DNA of 64,000 nt from Cycas panzhihuaensis (lineage: Eukaryota > Cycadophyta), in contig CM041465.1 in NCBI GenBank assembly GCA_023213395.1, forward strand, positions 249,185,741 through 249,249,740, written 5' to 3'. Position 1 is the first letter of the stretch, and each line of letters begins with the position of its first letter. A model generated the notes under the pieces. The model ran no database searches. It saw only the letters and a program-made list of their open reading frames with translations, and was not told the DNA's origin. Of this stretch, positions 55,844-64,000 are shown in pieces. Both the position numbers and the translations under genes were made by a program.

Positions 55844-56401
55844 TTTTTTTTTTAATTTTGATTTGGTTTAAATGAATGAGGGGATTTAAAAAGGGACCCC
55901 TACCCCTATATAAAATCTGCCAAATCAACTACAAAAGAATTGCCATGATAAGCCTACAAACTAGCTAACTAGAACAACCCCTCTTAACAAGAACTATCCC
56001 ACCCTATCTGTAGGAACTAACAAATAGTATCCAACCTAGAGCATCTGCTAGAACCTGTTCCTTTTAAGTCTTTCTTGATCACACCCATAATGTCCTTAGG
56101 GAAATCATCCCTCCACACTTTGGCCCTTCTGAATTGTACCCCCTTAGTTCACCAGTCTATCAGTAGCCCTGTTTCCCTTCCTATAAATATGAGTGATCTG
56201 AGCACTTTCTCTATCTTGGAGAAGCTCCTTTGCATCATTAGTCATGACCCTAAGCTTCCAATCTGGCTTTGGTTCACCTCTAATCAATCTTATCGCATTT
56301 AGGGAGTTCCCTTCCACAATGACCCTCTAGATCCCCTCTTGGAATATCATATATATTGCTTAACATATTGCACTGATCTCAGCTCAGTGGTTTGTTTGGG
56401 T
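55844..56401 (-). pseudogene. LINE-J 3' end: RNase H C-terminal half, 3' UTR and poly(A)
   Basis: Minus strand, after the Gypsy-I insertion: AEISAIC, FQEGI-RVIVEGNSLNAIRL, IRGEPKPDWKLRVMTNDAKE, THIYRKGNRATDRLVN (56040-56390). This is the RVT_3 type RNase H found at the C-terminus of plant LINE ORF2. The 3' UTR follows, and a run of 10 T on the plus strand at 55844-55853 is the poly(A) tail. The protein has stops. The N-terminal half is at 63126-63290. Confidence 0.8.
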
Positions 56402-56406
56402 ATTAT
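56402..56406. repeat. Target site duplication of Gypsy-I (left copy, ATTAT)
   Basis: ATTAT precedes TGATCCAGG of the LTR. The same five bases follow the right LTR at 63121-63125. Confidence 0.93.
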
Positions 56407-57455
56407 TGATCCAGGAGGATCTACCATATGTTTACAGGATGCGGAAAATGCTAGGCATTGGCATAACTAAAAGAGATATGGCCAAATGGTATCAAAATTC
56501 TATGAAATTTTGTTTAAAGGGATAAGACACATCTCACTAGATGTGTACAAAAGGTGGGGTTCAGAAAATATCATTTGATTAGAGTTCAAGCCTTGTCTTT
56601 GCATAAAAATTAATCCCAGTTAGCGTAAAAAATAGAAAATATATATTTTGATTATATGAATATAAACATGGCCAAATGACATCAAAATGAGCTAAAATTT
56701 TGAGGAAGCGGAGGAGACATGCGTTCCTCTACGTGTACAAAATTTGAGCTGAATTGGAGTCCGTTAAGATTAGTTACAAGCCACAGCTTTTAAGAATTGT
56801 ATGAAGGCCACTTGGACAGCAGAAAAACAGCAAATACATATTATTATTAAATGAATAAAAATGTAGTCAAATGACATCCAAATGAGCTAAAAATTTGAGG
56901 AAGCTGAGGGAACATACGTTAATATATGTGTACCAAATTTGATCCAAATTAGAATACGTTAAGATCTGTTACAAACTATAACTTTTTAAGAATTGTATGA
57001 AGGCCACTTGGACAACATGCATTCTGGTGGTTAGTGGTTATACTTGCATGATTGCCACTTGTTAAACATGTAATTCAGGTTTCTTTCTATAAATTGAGCC
57101 CTTCTACAGGTTGGAGAGGTGGTTCTTGGAGACTTGACTTGGGAAGCATCCTTGGAGAAGCATTTGGAGGGTTGGAATCCCCTTATGGTATAATTGTAAC
57201 ATTTACTCCTTGTAATTTTACCATTCTTTTGCTAGTTGATTTCTCCACCATTAAATGGAGATTTTCATGGTTTAATAAAAGTATTACTCATCATACTTTT
57301 GGATCAATGTCAAGAATAATTGATTTGGTGTAGAATTTTCCTTTCATGGGCTCATTGTTGTTTTGATGTTATTGAGCTTTCTACACTAACTCCGGGATCT
57401 GAAGGAGGAAAGGTTGATAATTGATTTCTTCACCAACTAAGCCCTTTTGGGAGCG
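56407..57455 (+). repeat. 5' LTR of Gypsy-I
   Basis: About 1,049 bp. TATAAAT at 57088-57094 is a likely TATA box. Two diverged internal copies of a ~180-base motif are visible (GACATC-AAATGAGCTAAAATTTGAGGAAGC at about 56675 and 56875, given here as a consensus). The last three bases read GCG where the 3' LTR has TCA. Confidence 0.93.
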
Positions 57456-57460
57456 TATTT

Positions 57461-57473
57461 TGGTGTCAGAGCC
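57461..57473 (+). other. Primer-binding site of Gypsy-I
   Basis: TGGTGTCAGAGCC, five bases after the LTR. It is a variant of the initiator-Met tRNA site common in plant Gypsy elements. Confidence 0.88.
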
Positions 57474-57497
57474 TCGATCTTTGTTGTAGGGACTTGA

Positions 57498-58540
57498 ATG
57501 GTACAAACAAGGAAAGGATACAAAGAGAAAGGTGAAGACTTTCTTGTGTTGCAATCACCAAGAAGACAAAGAAAGAATCCAAGCACCATGGTCGAAAAGA
57601 AGATGGAGAAATTAGATTTGAAAGGCTTGAGAAGAACGTCAAGCCTTGATGCAATGATGACCCACCTTCTACCTCTAGTCAAAGGAAAAGGCAAAGAGAA
57701 GGAATTTGAAGGAGGATCCACATATGACCACGACCATGAAGATGAAGAGGAGGAGACCTTAAAGCACTATTTTGAAGAAAGCAAGGGTACTTCATCTCAT
57801 CAACCCTTCAAGGTGGAGGCAAAGTTGGATATTGCAACTTATGATGGAGAGGTAAATGCTGAAAAGTTGGACCATTGGTTGGATCAACTTGAAACCTACT
57901 TCACAATCTATGCTTATAGTAATGCTCAAAAGCTTTCATTTGCTAGGCTCAAGATGTGTAAACATGCATTGACATGGTGGAATGCATTTTTGAAGACTCA
58001 TGATGTATCTTCTTTTTCATGGAGGGATTTTAAGAAAATAATAAAGAAGCAATTCTACCCCATAGGTCATGAGGAAGACCAATGGGTCACTTGGCAATAT
58101 TTACGCCAAGGAGAGGTGTAAGTGTCCAAGACTATACTTCTTTATTTTTTAGGCATGGCATGCTACTTGGTATTAATATGGATGAACATGTCACTCTTAT
58201 GAAATTCATTGGAGGATTACATGAATACATAAGGAAGGAACTAAGGCTTTTAAGGTTCAATCCATTGGAGAAGCAAGTAGGATGGCTATGGCAATAGAAA
58301 GTAAAAGTAAGAAATCTACATTAATGTATAAAGATTCTACTTTTACTTCTAATAAGTATGAAAAGAATCCTAAATTGCACTCATCAAAAGGCAAGAAGGA
58401 AAAAGAAAAGAACTAATTTTGTTAAAAGTTCTAACTATTGTAAGCATTGTGATATTAGTGGTCATATTATAGCAAAGTGTTGGAAGTTGCATCCAGAACT
58501 AAAGCCAAAGCATATCAAGGATATGGAATTAAGAAAGAAG
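57498..58540 (+). pseudogene. Gypsy-I gag with zinc knuckle
   Basis: ATG 57498 (MVQTRKGYKEKGEDFLVLQS) opens a 207-codon frame: an acidic DHDHEDEEEE stretch, then the Retrotrans_gag domain (AKLDIATYDGEVNAEKLDHW, LDQLETYF, ALTWWNAFL, SWRDFKKIIKKQFYP). A frameshift near 58090 moves it to VSVQDYTSLFFRHGMLLGIN (58082-58297), and a stop follows. The 58358 frame holds the CCHC zinc knuckle CKHCDISGHIIAKC at 58439-58480. Gag forms the particle and binds RNA. Confidence 0.88.
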
Positions 58541-58990
58541 GAAAAATGGAAAGCACTACTTTCTGAGGTGGAGATTCAAAGTGAAGGAGAAGAAGAGAAG
58601 GTCGCTCTACTTACAAATTATGAAGATGATGCTACAAGGGAGGAACTATTTCACTTGAAGCTTCAAGTGGGAAATAGTATGATTGGTGCCATTATAGATC
58701 CGGGAAGCCAAAAGAATTTGATCTCAGAAAGTTTGGTAAAGAGCATTGGTTTGGTAACTACTCCTCACCCTCACCTATATCCTCTTGGTTGGATCCATAA
58801 AGATGTGGAAATGCAAATATCAAAGCAATGTACACTTAAATTTTCCATCACTAATGATTTTGTTGATGAGGTAATATGTGATGTGGTGCCCTTTGGATGT
58901 ATGCCATGTTGTGCTTGGAAGTCCCTACTTGTGGGATCGAGATGCACTCTTCTATCGAAGGGAGAGAAAGTATCGATTGATGAAGGATAA
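58541..58990 (+). pseudogene. Gypsy-I aspartic protease, DPGS at the active site
   Basis: Same frame as the zinc knuckle. LKLQVGNSMIGAIIDPGSQK and NLISESLVKSIGL mark the retropepsin; the usual D-S/T-G is D-P-G-S here (Asp codon 58697). LYPLGWIHKDVEMQISKQCT and EVICDVVPFGCMPCC follow, where a frameshift near 58890 switches to the RT frame (DVCHVVLGSPYLWDRDALFY). DPGSQ occurs in related elements as far as I recall, so it may not be a loss of function. Confidence 0.85.
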
Positions 58991-60143
58991 CAAGGGCTTC
59001 ATCATAAAGGCCACAAAGAAGCACTTGGATAAGATAGCATTAATTTCAACTACTCAAGTGAAAAGGATGATCAATGCATGTGGTAAATTTGTCATCTTAA
59101 TGGTAAGGAGAAAAGAAGAGCCAAGAGATGAAGAAGGTCCTTCTACTCACACTCTTCTTATATCACCTAAACAAATGCAACAAATTGAGGAGTTAAAGAC
59201 AAGGTATGATATTCTATTTCAACATGTTGATGGGCTTCCACCAAAGAGAAAGATAGAGCATGAAATCACTCTTGTAGGAGATGCACCATTACCTAATGTT
59301 GCTTTGTATAGGCACTCCATTGTAGAAAATAATGAGATAAAGAGGCAAGTTGAGGAGTTGCTTGATCAAGGGGTCATAAGACCTTCATGTTCACCTTGTG
59401 GGTCACCAATTATCTTGGTGCCTAAGAAGGATGGAGGATGGAGAATGTGTATAGATTTTCGTGCTTTGAATAAAATTACAATTAAAATCGCTACCCTTTG
59501 CCTCGTATAGATGATTTGCTTGATCAAATTCAAGATGCTTGTTATTTCACTAAATTGGATTTAAAAAGTGGTTATCACCAAGTTAGGGTCAAGGAGGAGG
59601 ACACATGGAAGGCGGCCTTCAAAACAAAGCAAGGACTCTTTGAATGGATGGTTATGCCTTTCGGATTGTGTAATGCTCACCGCAACATTCATGAGGATAA
59701 CGAATGAAATATTAAGGCCTTACTTGGATAATTTTGTTGTTGTCTATCTTGATGACATTTTGATTTTCAAAGAACACATGGGAGGAACATTTGCACATAG
59801 AAGAAGTTTTAAAGACTATGGCTAAGCATCATTTGAAGCTTAATGTGAAGAAGTGTGAATTTGGCAAGGAGAACTTGATCTTCTTAGGCTTTGTGGTTGG
59901 AGGAGGAAAGTTGAGCATTGATCCACTCAAGACTCGAGCCATCCTCAAATGGCCTAGGCCAACAAACATCACAGAGGTGAGAAGTTTTTTAGGAGCTTGT
60001 CAATACTTGAGAAAGTTCATTCTTCATTTCTCACAGGTTGCAGCACCTCTACATAGATTGACAAAATCTAGTAGAAAGTTTACTTGGGGTTCCAAGGAGG
60101 AAGAAGCCTTTCTTCTTTTAAAGAAGAAAATTTGTGAAGCTTA
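58991..60143 (+). pseudogene. Gypsy-I reverse transcriptase and connection domain
   Basis: RT blocks: LLDQGVIRPSCSPCGSPIIL, VPKKDGGWRMCIDFRALNKI, frameshift near 59500, [48 protein letters not shown], a one-base insertion near 59688, [20 protein letters not shown] and the catalytic YLDDILIF (YLDD at 59745-59756). Then LNVKKCEFGKENLIFLGFVV, VRSFLGACQYLRKFI and LHRLTKSSRKFTWGSKEEEA form the connection to RNase H. At least three frame changes. Confidence 0.9.
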
Positions 60144-60570
60144 GGTTTGGTAATGCCAAATTTGCAAAGGCCTTTTGAAGTCGGGTCGATGCGAATGGAA
60201 ATGCGATGGAGTCATGTCCTTATTCAAGATGGGAAGCCTATTGCGTACCATTAGGAAGTCTTCACCCTCAAGTGAAGAACTACCCAACATATGATCGAGA
60301 AATGTTCGCACTTCATCAAGCATGCAAGCATTGGAGGTCATACCTGCTCGGAAAAGAGGTTGTAGTTCATCTAGATCATAAGCCTCTTCAATTTTTACAA
60401 ACTCAAAGTAAATTACAACAAGCAAGACACATGAAGTGGATGAGTTATTTACAACAATTCAATATTGTAATTAAGTATAAAAGGGATCTAATAACAAAAT
60501 TGCCGATATGTTATCTAGACCACCTTGTTCCACTTCTTCTTCTACTTTTGTTTGTAGTTCTCTTATGAGT
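60144..60570 (+). pseudogene. Gypsy-I RNase H
   Basis: First block VDANGNAM near 60185 (usual Asp present, next Gly-Val-Leu block damaged), then YPTYDREMFALHQACKHWRS, YLLGKEVVVHLDHKPLQFLQ, QQARHMKWMSYLQQFNIVIK (60206-60568). The DREM Glu and the HLDHK Asp are typical catalytic-region residues of Gypsy RNase H. Early frame changes near 60145-60250. Confidence 0.85.
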
Positions 60571-61838
60571 TTGCGGTGTGGAACCAATGCATCATGAAGA
60601 GTACAAAGACTTGTACCATGAAGATGAAGCTTTGAAGGAAGAATTAGAGAACCTAGCGAAGGAAGACCTTCCCAACTTGCTTGGAAGGATGGTCTACTTT
60701 TCAAAGGGGAGCAATTATATGTTCCATCAAAGGAGACAAGATCAAGTGGCTTAGAGAAGCCCATACTTCTAAAGTAGTGGTCACTTTGGTATAGAAGACT
60801 TTAGCAAACTTGAGAAGATATGTTGTATGGCCAAAAATGCAAAATGATGTAAAAAATATGTAAAAGGATGTGTAATGTGTAATACTTCTAAGCCTTCTTC
60901 TAGAAAATTAGGATTGTATACACCACTACCTATTCCCACTAGGCCTTGGGAAAGTATCTCCATTGATTTTTAGGGGACTTCCCATGACTAGGAAGGGACA
61001 TGATTATCTTTTGTTGTTGTAGATAGGTTTAGTAAAATGATATGTCTAATACCTTGTAAGAAGACAATCACAGTGCAGAGCAATTGAGTTATTCTTGAGC
61101 ATGTATGGAAGAATTTTGGCTTGCCTTCTTCCATCATTTCGGATCGGGACACTCGATTCCTTTCATCATTTTGGAAGTCACTATGGGAGATGATAGATAC
61201 CAAACTGAAGAGGAGTACAAGTTTCCATCCTCAAATAGATGGACAAACCGAAGTAGTGAAATGTAACTTTGGTACATCTATTGAGGATACAATTCAAGCA
61301 TCCAAAGACTTGGGATGAATCATTGGCTTTTCTACAATTTGCTTTTAATAGAGCAATGCATGCATCACACTCTAAAGCACCTTTTGAAGTTTGTTTGGGA
61401 TACTTACCTCAAAGTCCATTTGACTTGGAGTTTTCCATGCAAGCTAAGGAAGGATCCGTCAAAGAGAAGGAGGAGCATGACAAGGCTTTAAGATACTTGG
61501 AGAGGATCCAGAGAGTCCACAAAGAAGTACATGATCAACTTCTAAGGACTCAACAAAAGTACAAGAAAAGACATGACAAGCATAGGCAAGAGTGTACTTT
61601 CCAAGAAGGAGATTTAGTATGGTTATACTTGAGCAAGGAGAGGTTAAAAGGAGAAGGTAAGAAACTCAAACCTATAAGGTATGGACCATTCAAGATTTTG
61701 AGAAAAGTAGGTGGCAATGCTTTCCAACTTGATCTTCCACCTTATATGCAAATATATTCAGTAGTAAATGCTGAATACTTAAAACTCTTTAAGCCCTCCA
61801 TGCTAGATGAGAAACAGGACCAGTTCACTTTACCTTGA
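60571..61838 (+). pseudogene. Gypsy-I integrase
   Basis: Zinc-binding part near 60770-60900 (GHFGIEDFSKLEKI, KGCVMCNTSK) with stops. Core: PWESISIDF, VVVDRFSKMICLIPCKKT, then PSSIISDRDTRFLSSFWKSL (second Asp) and QIDGQTEVVKCNFGTSIE, where the family's Glu in Q-T-E-V is present. The 61269-61838 frame gives LAFLQFAFNRAMHASHSKAP, FEVCLGYLPQSPFDLEF, GDLVWLYLSKERLKG, YGPFKILRKVGGNAFQLDLP and NAEYLKLFKPSML. Several stops in the N-terminal half; a frameshift near 61300. Confidence 0.88.
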
Positions 61839-62050
61839 TTGATGATTTGTATTTGGAAAGTGAGGAGCCTCTCAAGGAAGATTGTATCTTGGAGAGAAAA
61901 TCTACCAAAACAAGACATAAGACACATGAATCTTCGTGATTGGAGTAGCAGGGCAATTGCCTAGTAAGTCCAAGTGGTTTAGTAGGCAACAAGGAGAACA
62001 ACACTTCCCCCATCTCCAATTCTAAGCCAAACAGGAGTTGGCTATTTTCC
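61839..62050 (+). pseudogene. Gypsy-I C-terminal tail, chromodomain-like remnant
   Basis: After a stop at 61838, reading in shifted frames gives DDLYLESEEPLKEDCILERK and later a VAGQLPSKSKWFS-like piece. The E-x-I-L-x-R/K start resembles the beginning of the chromodomain in chromovirus integrases, but the middle is lost and identity is uncertain. Confidence 0.4.
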
Positions 62051-62066
62051 AAGGAAGGGGGAGCCA
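62051..62066 (+). other. Polypurine tract of Gypsy-I
   Basis: AAGGAAGGGGGAGCCA directly before the 3' LTR start TGATCC. It primes plus-strand synthesis. Confidence 0.85.
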
Positions 62067-63120
62067 TGATCCAGGAGGATCTACCATATGTTTACAGGAT
62101 GTGGAAAATGCTAGGCATTGGCATAACTAAAAGAGATATGGCCAAATGGTATCAAAATTCTATGAAATTTTGTTTAAAGGGATAAGACACATCTCACTAG
62201 ATGCGTACAAAAGGTGGGGTTCAGAAAATATCATTTGATTAGAGTTCAAGCCTTGTCTTTGCATAAAAATTAATCCCACAGTTAGCAGAAAAAAAATAGA
62301 AAATATATATTTTGATTATATGAATAGAAACATGGCCAATGACATCCAAATGAGCTAAAATTTTGAGGAAGCAGAGCAGACATGCGTTCCTATACGTGTA
62401 CAAAATTTGAGCTGAATTGGAGTCCTTTAAGATCAGTTACAAGCCACAACTTTTAAGAATTGTATGAAGGCCACTTGGATAGTAGAAAAACAGCAAATAC
62501 ATATTATTATTAAATGAATAAAAATGTAGTCAAATGACATCTAAATGAGCTGAAAATTTGAGGAAGCTGAGGGAACATATGTTACTATATGTGTACCAAA
62601 TTTGAACCAAATTGGAGTACGTTAAGATTTGTTACAAACTGTAACTTTTTAAGAATTGTATGAAGGCCACTTGGACAACATGCATTCTGGTGGTTAGTGG
62701 TTATACTTGCATGATTGCCACTTGTTAAACATGCAATTCAGGTTTCTTTCTATAAATTGAGCCCTTCTACAGGTTGGAGAGGTGGTTCTTGGAGACTTGA
62801 CTTGGGAAGCATCCTTGGAGAAGCATTTGGAGGGTTGGAATCCCCCTTATGGTATAATTGTAACATTTACTCCTTGTAATTTTACCATTCTTTTGCTAGT
62901 TGATTTCTCCACCATTAAATGGAGATTTTCATGGTTTAATAAAAGTATTACTCATCATACTTTTGGATCAATGTCAAGAATAATTGATTTGGTGTAGAAT
63001 TTTCCTTTCATGGGCTCATTGTTGTTTTGATGTTATTGAGCTTTCTACACTAACTCCCAGGATCTCAAGGAGGAAAGGTTGATAATTGATTTCTTCACCA
63101 ACTAAGCTCTTTTGGGATCA
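62067..63120 (+). repeat. 3' LTR of Gypsy-I
   Basis: 1,054 bp, TGATCC...GGATCA. TATAAATT at 62751-62758. It differs from the 5' LTR by scattered substitutions and a few 1-2 base indels (about 30 in all by eye). Confidence 0.94.
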
Positions 63121-63125
63121 ATTAT
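63121..63125. repeat. Target site duplication of Gypsy-I (right copy, ATTAT)
   Basis: ATTAT follows TTTGGGATCA of the right LTR and continues into the LINE-J RNase H frame. Confidence 0.93.
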
Positions 63126-64000
63126 AGTCCTCGATAAAAGCCTAGAGCACCTTTCCATCCTTGTCCCTACATATCCCCTTGCCCCTAGCCTCCCCTGGAT
63201 TGCCTTTTAAAGCTCTATCAAAATTTACTTTAAGCCAATTCTCTAGAGGGGGGTGCCAGTAAACTTATCTCTTTGTTTCCACCTTAAGGTTAGGTGTCAT
63301 TACACCCTAATTTGCCAAAATCCTCCTTTCCTTAGGAGAAATATAATTATCTTCATTGTCCTTTAAGGTCTCTGTTAGAGCAATAGTAATCATCCTGAAC
63401 ACCTTAAACTCACTCATATTTTTATCTTAGAAAATATACCCATTCCTTTCTTTCTACGTATTCCATACACACATAGGAAATGATGTCGTCCATAAAAATC
63501 TCAAGGTCCTACTTTTGAAGGGACATGACTAAGCCGATGCCATATCCTTTACCATCCCAGGTAAGACCCAGGCAACCTCGAAAGTGCTCCAAAGCTTTAC
63601 CCACACTTCCTTAGTATAGGGACAATGTAACGCTATATGATCTAGTGACTCCTCCTCTTGAAGGCAGAGAGAGCACCTATTCACCAATGAGAAACCTCTT
63701 TTCCTAAGGTTGTTAATGGTCAAAATCTTAATCTTGAGGCATAACCACCATAAGAAGGCAACCTTGGGAATTAGATCCATATTCTAAACACCCCCTATCA
63801 TGTTATTTTTGTTTAAACCATTTATAGAGATTAAAAATAAATAGCCTAATTTTACAGAATAGTCCCCTTATGTGGATCTAGGCCAAACTAAAGAGTTTTC
63901 TTTTAGGAAATTGGGAATATACATTTTGTTTAACTCATTCTTAAGAGCTTCCACACAGGTAGGGGGGATTTTAGCAAAACTTCTCCATTTCTTTTCACCC
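63126..64000 (-). pseudogene. LINE-J: zf-RVT domain and start of RNase H
   Basis: C-terminal part of LINE ORF2 on the minus strand; the RT lies right of the window. 63781-63990: SLVWPRS-GDYSVKLGY. 63529-63780: DLIPKVAFLWWLCLKIKILT and the zinc-binding CSLCLQEEESLDHIALHC (zf-RVT). After a linker, RNase H starts WHPPLENWLKVNFDRALKGN, ICRDKDGKVL, AFIEDYN at 63130-63250, and is cut by Gypsy-I. It resumes as NT-AEISAIC at 56401. Stops at 63776, near 63265 and near 63140. Confidence 0.85.

Larger units (their letters stand above)
56407..63120 (+). mobile_element. Gypsy-I, full-length, inserted in LINE-J
   Basis: A 6,714-bp Ty3/Gypsy element on the plus strand with LTRs 56407-57455 and 62067-63120, primer-binding site 57461-57473, gag, protease, RT, RNase H, integrase (integrase last, which defines Gypsy), polypurine tract 62051-62066, and 5-bp target duplications. 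The right LTR has perfect TGATCC/GGATCA ends. LTR divergence is about 3 percent by eye. Every gene has frameshifts or stops, so it is not autonomous now. Confidence 0.95.

Noticed and set aside
57052-57333. 93-codon frame in the Gypsy-I 5' LTR, also at 62782-62997
   Set aside because: It is repeated only because the LTR is, it overlaps the TATA box, and it has no known domain.
1-64000. CRISPR arrays, rRNA genes, intact tRNA genes, bacterial-type operons
   Set aside because: None seen; repeats present are LTRs, microsatellites and degenerate tandem units, and the primer-binding sites are only partial tRNA complements.

Overview
This is plant nuclear DNA, almost entirely transposable elements. 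It is AT-rich, with nested Ty1/Copia and Ty3/Gypsy LTR retrotransposons, a plant-type LINE carrying an RNase H domain, and one apparent intron-containing host gene. The heavy nesting and strong decay suggest a seed plant with a large, slowly purged genome (a gymnosperm would fit), but nothing seen fixes the species. No bacterial, organellar or viral gene set and no rRNA or intact tRNA was seen. Element letters (Z, A, B, and so on) are my own labels.

Layout: (1) 1-16641 is a three-level nest on the minus strand. Copia-Z, cut by the left window edge, is split by Copia-A (1652-16095, target duplication TGATA). Copia-A is in turn split inside its integrase/RT polyprotein by Copia-B (4069-11251, target duplication ACTTG). 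(2) 16642-28687 is an old, decayed minus-strand Gypsy element (G), interrupted by Copia-F (22839-26760, target duplication GTTTG). An unidentified decayed reading frame follows its integrase. (3) 28688-29831 is the 3' end of Copia-E, cut by Copia-D (29832-37220). The outer end of D's 5' LTR is missing, which marks a deletion. (4) 37221-40857 holds at least two exons of an unidentified minus-strand host gene. (5) 40858-49640 is AT-rich and gene-free, with microsatellites, a C-rich tract, hairpins, a tRNA-like SINE candidate and a retroposon-like poly(A) end. (6) 49640-53964 is a very old, probably non-autonomous LTR element (H, plus strand) whose LTRs contain about 125-bp tandem repeats. (7) 55844-64000 is a minus-strand LINE (J) whose RNase H domain is split by Gypsy-I (56407-63120, plus strand, target duplication ATTAT).

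A, B and D belong to one Copia family: same LTR ends, the same primer-binding site matching initiator-Met tRNA, the same protein order (gag, protease, integrase, reverse transcriptase, RNase H) and a long conserved 5' leader. All three are dead, and each has lost a different residue of the integrase catalytic triad. By eye the two LTRs of B differ by five substitutions and one 3-base indel, those of A and I by roughly 3 percent, and the surviving LTR pieces of F by about 11 percent. For A and B this agrees with the nesting order.

The most interesting non-coding features are a perfect 32-bp dyad upstream of the TATA box in the LTRs of A and B, kept by paired base changes in D; a 12-unit GC-rich array of TCP-site-like motifs found only in B's leader; and a 32-bp inverted copy of Copia-E sequence inside D's 3' LTR, which looks like a template switch.
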